Positions 12,249 through 22,700 of a DNA stretch of 24,260 bases are shown one piece after another. Under the pieces are notes generated by a model, which worked only from the letters and a program-made list of their open reading frames with translations, did not search any database and was not told the origin of the DNA. Source of the DNA: a virus. Every line of letters begins with the position of its first letter. Position 1 is the first letter of the stretch. The stretch is taken from the IMG/VR virus record IMGVR_UViG_3300018080_000585, positions 1-24,260 of that record, one strand, 5' to 3'. The position numbers were made by a program, and so were the translations under genes.

Positions 12249-14755
12249 GATACCCGATAATTACATTCAACGCCGGCAAGTTGACGCCCTTGATAGACGT
12301 GCGCAGCGATACGGAGAAATACTCCGCCGGCTGCCGGCAGTTGCAGAACATGATCCCGCTTATCTATGGGCCGGTAACCCGCAGGCCGGGTACGAAGTAC
12401 ATCGCCGATTGCGCCGACCATGATGTTAAAAGCCGCATGGTGCCGTTTGTCTACTCTTCAAATGTAACATACGAGCTGGAGTTCGGTGACCAGGTTATCA
12501 ATGTCTATTATGAGGGCGAGCTGGTCCAGGGCGATATCAGCAGTCCGTACCTTGAGGACGATTTGTTCGAGCTTCAGTTCCGGCAGTCTGCGGACGTGAT
12601 GTGGATAGTACATTCCTCATACAAGCCGAGGAAGTTGTCGAGGGTTTCGGCCACGTCGTTTACTCTTGCCGAGATACCCTTCGAGAATGGTCCGTTTTTG
12701 GAGCGCAACGACATTGCCGAGGATGATGGCGTGACCATATCGGTAACTGGCTACACCATTGCCACAGCGACCAACGGCGCAGCGGGCGCAGGCAACTTCA
12801 CCATAACCAGTTCGACCGACATATCCGGGCTGTTTCCTGCCAATCAACGGTTTTATGTAAGCGGCTCGACCGGCAACGACGGGCCTTATACCGTACATGC
12901 CACGACAGCGACGACATACAGTGGCACGACATGCACGATATACACCAACGAAGCCATATCCGATGGGACCGATGACGGGCAGATAATGGTCGATGGCGGC
13001 ACGGTCGCGCTGACCTCGTCGAAGGCGACGTTTGTAACCGGCTCTTCCGGCCATGTGGACAGCCTGTTCAAGCTCACGCATAAGCGCGAGCAGACATCGA
13101 CTACCGGCAACACCAATACCACCGCACAGGTCGGCGAGATAATCGATGTCAAGGGCAACTGGTCATTCACCACGCACGGCAACTGGGAGGGCAGCGTTGA
13201 GTTGCAACGAATGGAGGACGGGACCAACTGGGAGGTGCTGAGAACATACACATCGGTAATGACCGGCGGCAAGGGTTCCCGGAACATACAGAAGTCCGAT
13301 ACCGAGGAAGCAGACGGAGTCCAGTACAGGATTTACGGCAAGATAACCGACGGCACGTTATACGCCGACTTGATCGTGGACGAGAGCACGCAGCACAGCA
13401 TTTACAAGATAACCGCTGTGACCAACACCAGCGAGGCCACTGCGACTGCGATTATTGCGGCCAATGAGCATGACGCAACTGTCCGATGGGCCGAGGGTGC
13501 GTGGTCGCATGTCCGAGGCTGGCCGTCGGCGATAACATTCTTCGAGGAGCGAGCGGTATACGGATTCACCAACAGCGATGCACAGGATATCTGGTTAAGT
13601 GGCACCGGCGATTTTGAGGATTTCGACACCGGCACGGATGACACGTCGGCATTTACTTTGACATTGCCGACATCGGCCAGGGGCCAGTGGCTTGCGGCGT
13701 TGGAGATACTTGCCGCAGGTACTACCGACGGCGAGTGGCGTATCGGCTTGCCTACCAGGGACGAACCGATAACACCGACGAACAACTGGGCGATGAAGCA
13801 GCAGACGGCAATCGGCTCGGCCAACCTTCAGCCTATCGAGGTCGGCAATGCCTTGCTATTTGTGGACTATGCGGCAAGGAAGATACGAGAATATGTTTGG
13901 CACGACACCGAGCAGAAGTACGTTGCGCCGGATTTAACAGCGCTGGCCGAGGATATCACCAGCGGCGGCATAACATGCCTTGGCGTGCAGAAGCGGCCGG
14001 ATACGATTATCTGGTTCACCATAGCGAACAGTCCATATTTGATATCAATGACCTATGAGCGGGAGCAGGACGTTGTGGCCTTTGCCGAGCATCCGCTTGG
14101 CGGCGATGGCATAGTCGAATCGTTCTGCATTACTCCGGGCAGTGATGAGGACACGATAACCTTGTCGGTACGCAGAACGATAAACAGGCAGACCAGGCGA
14201 TACATCGAGCAGATGCAACCTCGCGACTGGGGCAGCGACCAATCCGATGCGTTCTTTGTGGACTGCGGCATCACCGATACCACCGGGCTTGCTCGGATAG
14301 ATAACCTTGGCCACTTGGAGGGCAAAACCGTCAAGGTTCTGGTTGACGGTGCAACCCAGGACGACAAGACCGTAGAGGATGGCAGCATCACACTTGATGC
14401 GACCGGCGGCACTGTCCATGTCGGGCTTGGCTATACTTGGATAGTCGAACCGATGCGTATGGACACGAACAGCCCGGCCGGTACAACGCACGGCAGGGCC
14501 AAAAAGATACCGGAGATTGTCATAAGCTTTTACCAGACGGGTGCGGCAAGCTATGGTGATGGCGTTGATACGTACACAATTCCCTGGCGTAGCACCGAGG
14601 ACTATGACACGCCACCGGCGCTGTTTACCGGCGATAAGGAAGTGGCATTTGATGGTGGGTTCAGCACGGACGATGCGATAGAAATACGCGGCGATGATCC
14701 GGTCCCTGCTACGGTACGGGCGATAATACCTAAAGTTGAGGTGACAGAACCATGA
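12245..14755 (+). CDS. Tail tubular protein B (T7 gp12-like nozzle)
   Basis: The 836-residue protein forms the tail nozzle. The N-terminus (ITFNAGKLTPLIDVRSDTEK, then CRQLQNMIPLIYGPVTRRPG and FVYSSNVTYELEFGD) is the family signature. A second signature lies near 415-440, with PSAITFFEERAVYGFTNSDA. A third follows with WLAALEILAAGTTDGEWRIG and, later, YEREQDVVAFAEHPLGGDGI. An inserted beta-rich region at about 150-400 (Thr/Gly/Asp-rich, with an immunoglobulin-like look) makes it somewhat longer than T7 gp12, which is about 794 residues. It overlaps its neighbours on both sides by ATGA. Confidence 0.92.
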   Translation: MRYPIITFNAGKLTPLIDVRSDTEKYSAGCRQLQNMIPLIYGPVTRRPGTKYIADCADHDVKSRMVPFVYSSNVTYELEFGDQVINVYYEGELVQGDISSPYLEDDLFELQFRQSADVMWIVHSSYKPRKLSRVSATSFTLAEIPFENGPFLERNDIAEDDGVTISVTGYTIATATNGAAGAGNFTITSSTDISGLFPANQRFYVSGSTGNDGPYTVHATTATTYSGTTCTIYTNEAISDGTDDGQIMVDGGTVALTSSKATFVTGSSGHVDSLFKLTHKREQTSTTGNTNTTAQVGEIIDVKGNWSFTTHGNWEGSVELQRMEDGTNWEVLRTYTSVMTGGKGSRNIQKSDTEEADGVQYRIYGKITDGTLYADLIVDESTQHSIYKITAVTNTSEATATAIIAANEHDATVRWAEGAWSHVRGWPSAITFFEERAVYGFTNSDAQDIWLSGTGDFEDFDTGTDDTSAFTLTLPTSARGQWLAALEILAAGTTDGEWRIGLPTRDEPITPTNNWAMKQQTAIGSANLQPIEVGNALLFVDYAARKIREYVWHDTEQKYVAPDLTALAEDITSGGITCLGVQKRPDTIIWFTIANSPYLISMTYEREQDVVAFAEHPLGGDGIVESFCITPGSDEDTITLSVRRTINRQTRRYIEQMQPRDWGSDQSDAFFVDCGITDTTGLARIDNLGHLEGKTVKVLVDGATQDDKTVEDGSITLDATGGTVHVGLGYTWIVEPMRMDTNSPAGTTHGRAKKIPEIVISFYQTGAASYGDGVDTYTIPWRSTEDYDTPPALFTGDKEVAFDGGFSTDDAIEIRGDDPVPATVRAIIPKVEVTEP

Positions 14756-16953
14756 GTGTAAATGACACGACAAGGCGGGTATCAGCTACCGGCACAGGCG
14801 CCGAGCAGACCGTCAGCTTTACCTTTCCAATAGTCAACAATAGCGATATCACTGTTTACCAGCGTGAGATATCGACCGGCGACGAAACGGTATTGACCGA
14901 AACGACACACTACACCGTGACCAATAACGGCACGCGAGGCGGCTCGATAACCACAGTATCGCCGTATATCTCTTCATCGTACCAGATTCACGTGGTGCGC
15001 GATACCGGGTTGGCGCAGGAGACGATACTACCTACGGGTGGGGACTATTCGGCATCTGATATTGAAGCAGCATTTGATAAGATACACCGGATATTGATAG
15101 AGCTGAACGACGACATAAGCCGCTGCATACGCATTCCGGAAACAGATGCTTCGGCCACCACTACGGAGTTGCCTAACAGCGTTGACCGGGCAAGCGACAA
15201 TATCACCGCAGACTCCAATGGCTACATAACCGCATCCGATTCGGTCGAGGAAGGTTCTGTGAGTTTTACGTCCTTCGGGACCAGCATAGCCGAGGCGGCG
15301 AACGCCTTATCGGCGAAAAGTACGTTCAATCTGGACCACGTATACGATGTTCGCGACTATGGCGCCGCCGGCGACGGGGTGACGGATGATGCGTCTGCGA
15401 TACAGTCTGCCATAGAGGCGGCTGAGGCGGACGGCGGGATTGTATTCTTCCCTCCGGGCACGTACCTGATTCAAACGACACTGTCGCATGACCCGGACGG
15501 GTCTACTACGCTGCCGGTTCACATGGTTGGCGTCGGCTGCAAGGCAAGCAAAATATACTCAACGGCTACTGGCAACGCTTTAACAGTTGGGGTTGCAGGA
15601 ACTGATGTTTATGGGTTCGGGATGCACGGGCTTGCATTTTATGGTGATGCCTCCAGCGGCGAGAACGGCGTCGAGCTTATCCAGATGCACCAGTGGGAGA
15701 TATCCGCCTGCTGGATATACGGGTTCTATGGTGACGGGTTGACCCTCACTGCGGCGTGGAATGGGGTGATCCACAACTTCAGCCATTTCGGCGATGCGAC
15801 TACACAGAACACCGGAAGCGGCATTTATGCCACAGGCAACGCCAACGGCGAGGTGGTGACCGTTACGGTCAAGAACTGCGTAATCGACTGGAACAAGGAG
15901 TGGGGCATCAAGTGGGACTCGAATAGCGGGCAGACATCAAACGTGGTAGTCAAAGAAAACGTCATCGTCGCCAACGGCTTAGGCGGCGTCCACTTTCATG
16001 GCTGTACCGGTTCGGAGATAGCATTTAATGAAGTGGAGGCCAATGACAAGGAATGTTCCACCGATGCCGGAATGGGCATTCAAATAGACGGAACGACCTA
16101 TCAGTGTGTGGCGGTCGAGATTCATGGAAATGATATCGTCAACCATACGGACAGTGGTACGAGTAATGGCGGTGTGGGCGTTCACATAGGCAATTCGGAC
16201 TCGGTAGCCGTGCATGAAAACAGGTTTGCGAGCAATGATGTCGGCAGCATCCAAACGCTTACCACGGCGGTCAACGTGCAGATCGGCAATAATTATTTTG
16301 GCGATACTACTCGTTATATTTTGGGGGGCATCCAAGGGTTAAACGCTGCGGCGGAGAATTTCCTTAAAAATGGCTCATTTGTGCAGTGGTCGAGTGGTTC
16401 GACGAGCGCGCCGGATAGCTGGACATTAGAGAGGGCTACTTGCGACAAGGAATTGACGACTGTAAAGCTTGCGACGCAGTCAGTAAAATTGACTTCGACA
16501 ACGACACATGCCAATTTAAGGCAATCACTTACTACCGATCAGGTCAATAATTACAAGGGGCAGGTAATGAGTTTTGGTGTGTGGTGCTATGCCCCATCGA
16601 CCAATACGCAGACGCAGGCGATAACGATACTCGATAGCGCTGGGCAGACATGGAGCAATGATATACCAAAAGACGATGCTTGGCATTGGATAGAGCTACG
16701 CAGGACGATTGACAGTACGGCCCCTTATATCATTGCAGGAATATATGTCAATAAGGGCAGTACTTCAGATAGTGATGATGTTCTTTATGTGTCGTGCGCA
16801 ACTTTGCGTTTGGGCAACGTTGTAGCACCGTACACCCCGCACCCGGCGGAGGCGTTACGCAACTTGTACAAGGACCAGGCGCCGAACTATGTCTGCGTGG
16901 ATAACGCGGTAGTGTGCCTGGATAACGAAATAGTAATTCTGGACAGGAGTTAA
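14752..16953 (+). CDS. Tail fibre/spike: T7-type N-terminus, pectate-lyase-like beta-helix, C-terminal binding domain
   Basis: The 733-residue protein has three parts. Residues 1-125 are the T7 fibre attachment domain (QTVSFTFPIVNNSDITVYQR, YQIHVVRDTG, FDKIHRILIELNDDISR). It docks on the gp11/gp12 tail. From about 196 to 520 is a Pectate_lyase_3-like beta-helix that opens VRDYGAAGDGVTDDASAIQ and GGIVFFPPGTYLI, with N-rich turns after it. From about 535 comes a carbohydrate-binding-like beta-sandwich (NFLKNGSFVQWSSG, APDSWTLERA, then the LRQSLTTDQ strand). The helix may be a depolymerase, but no catalytic pair can be assigned by eye. It overlaps the nozzle gene by ATGA. In T7 the fibre gene follows gene 16, so its place here differs. 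Confidence 0.85.
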   Translation: MSVNDTTRRVSATGTGAEQTVSFTFPIVNNSDITVYQREISTGDETVLTETTHYTVTNNGTRGGSITTVSPYISSSYQIHVVRDTGLAQETILPTGGDYSASDIEAAFDKIHRILIELNDDISRCIRIPETDASATTTELPNSVDRASDNITADSNGYITASDSVEEGSVSFTSFGTSIAEAANALSAKSTFNLDHVYDVRDYGAAGDGVTDDASAIQSAIEAAEADGGIVFFPPGTYLIQTTLSHDPDGSTTLPVHMVGVGCKASKIYSTATGNALTVGVAGTDVYGFGMHGLAFYGDASSGENGVELIQMHQWEISACWIYGFYGDGLTLTAAWNGVIHNFSHFGDATTQNTGSGIYATGNANGEVVTVTVKNCVIDWNKEWGIKWDSNSGQTSNVVVKENVIVANGLGGVHFHGCTGSEIAFNEVEANDKECSTDAGMGIQIDGTTYQCVAVEIHGNDIVNHTDSGTSNGGVGVHIGNSDSVAVHENRFASNDVGSIQTLTTAVNVQIGNNYFGDTTRYILGGIQGLNAAAENFLKNGSFVQWSSGSTSAPDSWTLERATCDKELTTVKLATQSVKLTSTTTHANLRQSLTTDQVNNYKGQVMSFGVWCYAPSTNTQTQAITILDSAGQTWSNDIPKDDAWHWIELRRTIDSTAPYIIAGIYVNKGSTSDSDDVLYVSCATLRLGNVVAPYTPHPAEALRNLYKDQAPNYVCVDNAVVCLDNEIVILDRS

Positions 16954-16955
16954 AC

Positions 16956-17372
16956 ATGGCTGATTTACTCAAAAATGCCGAGTGCCTGCTGAGCAGCACG
17001 ACGGTTGCGTTTAATGCAACGGGTCAGACTACGCTGTATACTGTGCCGACCGGAAAGGTGTGCGTGATAACCAAGTGTGTTATCATCGCCGGTGGGGATG
17101 CTGGTGAGACGGACATAACTATCGGCGTTACCACAGATTGGGACAACTGGGCCGGGGCCAATGGCATTGCAGGGGCGGATATAGCCTTGGATAACGTCAA
17201 CGCCGCGGGCGACTGTGTAATCATCAGTCCGGCGACATTCGTGGCGACACCTGCGGCAAACAACGTTTTGCAACGTTACACTGCCGGCGAGGTGATTAAA
17301 ATGGACGTTGTCGCAGGCAATGGTAATGCCAGCAACCAAGTCGACCTCTTTGGCTATCTCTATGATGCGTAA
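16956..17372 (+). CDS. Small beta-sandwich fibre-accessory protein
   Basis: The 138-residue protein contains TTLYTVPTGKVCVITKCVII and later LQRYTAGEVIKMDVVAG. This strand-turn pattern ('T.LYTVP.GK..ITK......') is one I recall in short proteins behind phage fibre genes. Beyond a beta-sandwich virion component I cannot assign a role; it might cap, trimerise or decorate the fibre. AGGAG at 16945-16949 sets the start, and the stop overlaps the next gene (TAATG). Confidence 0.6.
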   Translation: MADLLKNAECLLSSTTVAFNATGQTTLYTVPTGKVCVITKCVIIAGGDAGETDITIGVTTDWDNWAGANGIAGADIALDNVNAAGDCVIISPATFVATPAANNVLQRYTAGEVIKMDVVAGNGNASNQVDLFGYLYDA

Positions 17373-17785
17373 TGGAGTTTCGTGAAGCTACACAGAACGA
17401 TCTGGACTGCGTGTCCGATCATACCATAAGCCGCGGCATACAGAAGAGGCTGCCGCACCGCATAGAGTACGTCTATGCCTTGGAGCATGAAGGCAAGGTA
17501 CTCGGCGTTGGCGGGTTCCGGTTAGTCAACCTGACAACGGCGTGGTGCTGGATAGACCTGGCCGAATCGGCCAAGAAGCACATTATGCCCGTGTATCGTG
17601 TTATCAAGGAATGGATGCACATATTCTGCACGGAGCACCAGATTCGCAGGTTGCAGGCGTATGTAGAACCTGACTTCCCGCAGGCCATTCGCACGGCAAC
17701 GCACCTGGGTTTCTTCAAGGAATCGGTAATGCGAAACTTCATGGGCGACAAGGATGCTTACATGTTTGTGTATTTGATGGGCTGA
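17372..17785 (+). CDS. GNAT-fold protein, T7 gp13-like position
   Basis: The 137-residue protein has a GNAT acetyltransferase layout: EFREATQNDLDCVSD opening, YVYALEHEGKVLGVGGFRLV (strands 2-4), and AWCWIDLAES. After that come a long helix PVYRVIKEWMHIFC and the closing RRLQAYVEPDFPQAIRTATHLGFFKE. The acetyl-CoA loop (Q/R-x-x-G-x-G/A) is not intact, so catalysis is doubtful. T7 gp13, a small internal-virion assembly protein, has the same size, a similar fold signature as I remember it, and the same place before the gp14-like gene. A gp13-like role is therefore the best reading. A functional acetyltransferase is the alternative. Confidence 0.72.
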   Translation: MEFREATQNDLDCVSDHTISRGIQKRLPHRIEYVYALEHEGKVLGVGGFRLVNLTTAWCWIDLAESAKKHIMPVYRVIKEWMHIFCTEHQIRRLQAYVEPDFPQAIRTATHLGFFKESVMRNFMGDKDAYMFVYLMG

Positions 17786-17788
17786 GCT

Positions 17789-18259
17789 ATGGCAGAGTTA
17801 GCAATTATCGGCGGTGGCCTTCAGGCGATGGGTTCGATGCAGCAGGGCCGCGCAGCGCAGCAGGAGGCGTCGAGTATGCGTGCGATGGCCGAGTACAATG
17901 CTGCCGTCCAGCGGCGCCAGGCCGAGGCCGAGCGGCAGAAGGCTCGGTTCGAGCAGAAGCGGCAGGCCCAGGCCGGCAAGCGGACGATGGCGGCGTTGGA
18001 GGCCCGTATCGCCAAGGCCGGCGGCACAGGCTCGCCGGTGGCCGCGGACCTCGCCGCCGAGCAGGCAGCGGAGCTGGAATTGGAGAACCTTCTTATCGGC
18101 TACGAGGGCGAAACCCGGGCGCAGAGATCGGAATCCCAGGCCGCCATAGATACCATGCAGGCGGGCATTTACAAGAAGCGAGGCAAGAACTACCGCCGTG
18201 CCGGCATGATAGGCGCCGGGACATCGCTTCTGACAGGTTTTGGGCAATACTATGGCTAA
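17789..18259 (+). CDS. Internal virion protein B (T7 gp14-like)
   Basis: The 156-residue protein is a Gln/Ala/Glu-rich helix from about 17 to 130 (MGSMQQGRAAQQEASSMRAM, EYNAAVQRRQAEAERQKARF). It is flanked by a Gly-rich N-terminus (IIGGGLQAMG) and a Gly-rich C-terminus (GAGTSLLTGFGQYYG) that could cross a membrane. The motif GSP-V-A-AD-L-A-AEQAAELELENL is typical of this podovirus ejection-protein family. In T7 the gp14 protein goes to the host outer membrane. The start at 17789 has only a weak upstream site, so it may depend on translation of the gp13-like gene four bases earlier. Confidence 0.8.
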   Translation: MAELAIIGGGLQAMGSMQQGRAAQQEASSMRAMAEYNAAVQRRQAEAERQKARFEQKRQAQAGKRTMAALEARIAKAGGTGSPVAADLAAEQAAELELENLLIGYEGETRAQRSESQAAIDTMQAGIYKKRGKNYRRAGMIGAGTSLLTGFGQYYG

Positions 18260-19739
18260 TTTCCCGATATACAGAACTGAAACTACCATCAGCCCCCGCG
18301 CACCAGTGCGCGGCTCGATAGACCCGCGGATAGGCGCTGCCGAAATCGGACAGGCTATAAGCCAAGCAGGCTCGGCCATTGCCAGTTTGGGCATGAAATA
18401 CGAATTGAAGGAGGCGAATACCCAGTTCAGCCAGTACAAAAGACAGGTCAAGGAAGATGACTTGACGTTGTCCCAAGAGATACTCCAGGAAACAGACCCG
18501 GCCAAACATGATGAAATACACCGCAGACATGCCCAGAATAGAGCAAAGTTGCTGGAAGGATTGAGCAATCGCAGGGCGGCAGAGGCCGCTCGATTGTGGG
18601 ATAACAATCAGGCACCGATACGGCAGGAAGCATTATTAAAGGGCAAGAAGGCCAGGATTGAGGATAACTGGAGAGCTGAACTGTTTGCCAAGCAACAGGA
18701 AGTTGCCCGCACCGGCGAGATGGGCGACATAGCCGCCTTCATAGCCAGGGGCATCAAAATAGACCAAGATAACCCGGACGAAATTGGTATGCCTTTAGAC
18801 AAGCTGGAGGCTGCCAAAATACTGGCGTCCACAAAACAGGCTGCCGCAGTTGCGCAGGTTAAGCAGCAATACATGGCCGGGAACTATGATGTTGCGAGGC
18901 AGATGGTCGATGACTCGGAAATACTCAGTATTGAGGACAAGGAAACCTTACTGGTAAACATTGGCGTTGCGCAGCGCCGGGCACAAACTGTGCAGACGCA
19001 GGCGAGTATAGAGGCGCAGAAAGAACTATATGCCAGGGAAGATGCGGGTGAACCACTGACCCGGAAGGATTACGAGCGGGCGTATCCTGACCCGGACGAG
19101 GCCGATCAGCGCTATGACGAATATAGGGCCAACCAAGCCGCGATTGCCAGAGGTGAGGCCGATCAGGCAGCCAATGGCGTTCCGCAGGTTCTGGCCATGT
19201 TTGAAGCGACTATTGATCTTCGGCCAGAAACTATTACTGAGGAAGATATTTGGCGGGCAGCAGACAAGGGCGTTGGCTACAAGAATGCCGCAAGGCTTGT
19301 TGATCGGTTGCAAGCGAATAAGGCCAAAAAGTTTGCCCCTGAGCAAAAGTATGACAGCCAGTTATCAACGCTGTTGAATGCCGGCTATTTTGGCGACAAA
19401 GACGAAGCCGAAACCAGCAATACATATCTTGACCTCAAGCGGAAGATGACGGAGTTTATCACATCGCAAAAGCCATCCGAGAAGGATGCGGATACATATT
19501 TCAAGCGACTTATCGTCGATGACTTCAAACTGTTTAGCTGGGGCGGTTGGGATGAAAAGGGCAAGAAATTCAGCTATGAAGATGCTGAAGGCAATCAGAT
19601 AGAGCAAACATTCAGGTATGGCGATATACGCAACCGAAGGACGAAGGACGGTAAGGTTATACAGGAATTCTTCGCCGGGCCGGATGAGAATGGAAACCCA
19701 TTGTGGATCCCACGTCTATATCCAACAGACCTACGTTAG
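18252..19739 (+). CDS. Internal virion protein C (T7 gp15-like ejection protein)
   Basis: I take ATG 18252, which overlaps the previous stop by eight bases; the in-frame TTG at 18240 is less likely. The 495-residue product is almost wholly helical and highly charged. Residues about 25-140 hold SQAGSAIASLGMKYELKEAN followed by long helices (DPAKHDEIHRRHAQNRAKLL). Further helical hairpins run to 420. The end is a short aromatic beta segment (FKLFSWGGWDEKGKKFSYED) before PRLYPTDLR. This is how gp15-type periplasmic tunnel proteins look, and the neighbours agree. No enzymatic motif is visible. Confidence 0.78.
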   Translation: MANFPIYRTETTISPRAPVRGSIDPRIGAAEIGQAISQAGSAIASLGMKYELKEANTQFSQYKRQVKEDDLTLSQEILQETDPAKHDEIHRRHAQNRAKLLEGLSNRRAAEAARLWDNNQAPIRQEALLKGKKARIEDNWRAELFAKQQEVARTGEMGDIAAFIARGIKIDQDNPDEIGMPLDKLEAAKILASTKQAAAVAQVKQQYMAGNYDVARQMVDDSEILSIEDKETLLVNIGVAQRRAQTVQTQASIEAQKELYAREDAGEPLTRKDYERAYPDPDEADQRYDEYRANQAAIARGEADQAANGVPQVLAMFEATIDLRPETITEEDIWRAADKGVGYKNAARLVDRLQANKAKKFAPEQKYDSQLSTLLNAGYFGDKDEAETSNTYLDLKRKMTEFITSQKPSEKDADTYFKRLIVDDFKLFSWGGWDEKGKKFSYEDAEGNQIEQTFRYGDIRNRRTKDGKVIQEFFAGPDENGNPLWIPRLYPTDLR

Positions 19740-19753
19740 ACATTGATGAGATA

Positions 19754-22700
19754 ATGTCTGACGACTTCGACGTGTCGAAGGTGGTGGACCAATCTGGCCG
19801 CCGCAAGCTGGAATTACTGCGCAATGACCAGGCATTAAGCCCGTTGGCGGACCAGATAGAAGATCGTTATCGCATGTCTGCGTTTATAGACAGCATCACT
19901 GATGTACGGCGCCCTATAAATGCCACAGCAACGATGTTTGAGGCTGTTACCGGGCAGGACGATTCAACCGGGGCATGGGAGAGCATAAAGAATTCATGGC
20001 GCATGGGCCGCAACCAGATGGATAGAGCAGAGTTGCGGTGGCAAGAGATGTTGGGTAGGCGACAGATTAACTGGGAATTGCCGCCGGTTGGACAGCTTCC
20101 TACGACGAAAGACAACTGGTTCGTATCATCACTAAATAGCGCTACGAATATATTGCCGATGCAGATTGATGCAGGTCTATCCGGGGCCAAATATGGTCTT
20201 GCTACCGGCGCTGCCGCCGCCGGCTTGGCTGCTGCGGCAGGCCAGGCGGGTCCGCAGGTGGCTTTGCCGGAAGAAGCTGTTACCGTTCCTGGTGCATTCG
20301 CTATCTTTGGGGCACTTGGCACGAAATACGGAGCGGCCAAGCGGGCAATGGAGTTGGAGGCTGGTCTTGAGTTTGAGGCGCTTATCCAGATGCGAGGTCC
20401 GAACGGCGAGCGAATAGACCCGAATGTGGCCAGGGCTATCGCTTCCGGCGTCGGGTTTGTCAATGGCCTGTTGGAGCTTGCCCAGATTGAAACGCTTGTC
20501 AAGACCATCCCTGGAGCAAAAAAGGTCTTGCGTAATGGCATCAGGCAGTCCATACGCAAGATGATAGCCAATCATTCCTTGCTGCGGTTAGGCCGCAAAC
20601 ACTTGGGGTCTTATGGCAAGACAATTGCTACGGAAACGGCGCAGGAGATTGCCCAGGAGTCAACCAGCATCATAGGCGATGAGCTTGCCAAATACATCAG
20701 GAATCAGGCCGATGAGGGCAAGATATCCCATGCCGATGCCGGCCAAATCCTTGAACGGCTGACCCAAACGGCAACTGAGAGCATCAAGGGCTTTTCTGTG
20801 CTTGCTGCGCCCGGGCACATAGGCGGCACGGTGGTTGATGTTATCGACAACCAGCAGGTTCGCACCGCTGAGAAAGTGGCTCCGGACCAGCAAATCCGGC
20901 GTGAAACGGAGATTGTCCCGCGTATTGACCCGCTTAGGATGGTCGAGAAGGCCCCTGGGGCACCGCAGGAGGCCGTAACTGCCCCGGAGGTGGCCCCAGT
21001 ACCCACACAGCCGTTAGAGGCCCAGGAGCAGGCCGAGGTGGCCCAAATCGAGGCCAATGTGGCGGCGGAGTTGCCGGCAACGGTCAAGCCAAATCTGTAC
21101 ATCGGCAACGTAACCCAGCGAATGAAGAGCAAATTCGCTGAGATATGGGGTACGGAGGAAGCAGACGTAAAGCCGTTCCTCGATGGGCCATTCCCGACCA
21201 AGCGGACGGCTATCGAAATGACCGGCGATCAGGCGATGGAAACGCTGGTTGTCTTGGAGGAAAGCCTCAACCAGAGGCTTGATGACAACCTTATCAGCAC
21301 CGAGAGCGATCTTGCCAGGGCAAATGCTGACTGGGGCGATATCAAAGAGCTTCGCAATGTTCTCGGTCTGCCGGAAGCCAAGCGGCCATTTACTGTCCAT
21401 CGGGCCAAATATGGGGTTTTGACGCCTGAGCAGGTGGCGGGCAAGATCGGCATCGCGCCGGAATTATCACGGGAGCAATCCGTTATCGGGGCATTGGGCA
21501 AGCGGATACTATTCACGGTCCAGAAATCCGCCGCCGATGTGATCCGAGTATCCCGCATTGACCAGCTAAATAATGTCATGCGCAGGATGCGAAAGGCAGC
21601 CAAGGAGGGCTATGCCGAAGCGAGGAAGGAGTATCGCCAAGCTCAGTATCTGAAGAAGCAGATAGAGATACGGAACCGACTGATTGATCGGATATCCAAA
21701 ACGCCGAGCAAGAATATCGACCCGTTCTACGCCAATGCCATTAAGCGGATTCAGTCTGCGATAGATTTTTCGGCACAAGGCAAGAAGCTTGCCGAGAAGG
21801 AAAGCCTGCGAAGCTTCCTGGACCAGAACCCGGACAAGAAGAATGAGATACCATCCGACCTTGTCGAGGCATTGGACAAGCGAGATATTGAATCGTTTAC
21901 TACCAGCCAGTTACAGCAGATTTTGGAGGAGGTGCAACGGCTTAGCAAGTTGGGCAGATTGAAATCCAAGTTACTCGCCAAGCAACGGGTCAAGGCCAAG
22001 GCGGCCAGAATTGCTGCCGCTACCGAGGCGGTGCGGGCCGCGAGAAAACCGAAGGGGCCAACTGCCGAACGGGCATGGACACTAAGACCGTTGCGGTTAT
22101 TGGACATGCTGGATGGGATGAAGAAGTTTGCCGGCACGCTGGTTACAATGTTTGATACGGCGATACAAGATAAGTATGACCAGGAACTGCGGCATACAGA
22201 TCACCGGCAGCAAAGGGGTCTGGCAAAACTCAAAGAGCTTGGCCTTACTCTTACTCATTTTGCCAAGAGGCGCAAGGTCGGCGATGTTACCATGACCGTA
22301 GATGATATGTGCGGCATCTACGCCGGCTGGATGAACGAGCAATCGAGGCTTGCCCTGCAATACGGCGGGATACGAATGGAAAACGGCCAAACATTGCTTA
22401 TTACTCAAGAGATATACGATCAAGTAGTGGAGGCCCTTACTGCCGAAGAGAAACGTTGGGCTGAGTTTATTATTGAGGAATACGCAGACAACTGGGAAAG
22501 AATCCGTAATGCTGTGCTTGAAACAGAGAACCGGGACTTGGGCCGGGTCACGAACTACACCAAGATACGTCGGATTGGTGTTGACAAGGCCGATAGCGCT
22601 GACGTTCTGGCGGGATTCGACTATTCCGACGAGAGCGACTATCGTAGCACGGTAGTCAAGGTTCACGACAAATTTACCAAGGAAAGGCAACAGATACCGC

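Noticed and set aside
14045-14773. Minus-strand ORF of 242 codons in the nozzle gene
   Set aside because: It is opposite a clear gp12-like gene, with no start signal and no recognisable domain.
8578-17372. A diversity-generating retroelement acting on the fibre or lectin genes
   Set aside because: The Bbp19-like gene recalls BPP-1, but no reverse transcriptase, template repeat or adenine-biased variable repeat is visible in this window.
17372-17785. A host-modifying acetyltransferase or antidefence enzyme
   Set aside because: The GNAT fold is likely, but the acetyl-CoA loop is degraded and the position matches T7 gp13. A structural assembly role is simpler.
17798-18607. Minus-strand ORF of 269 codons with Leu-rich segments
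   Set aside because: The Leu richness comes from the complement of the Gln/Ala/Glu codons of the gp14-like helix; it also crosses two + strand genes.
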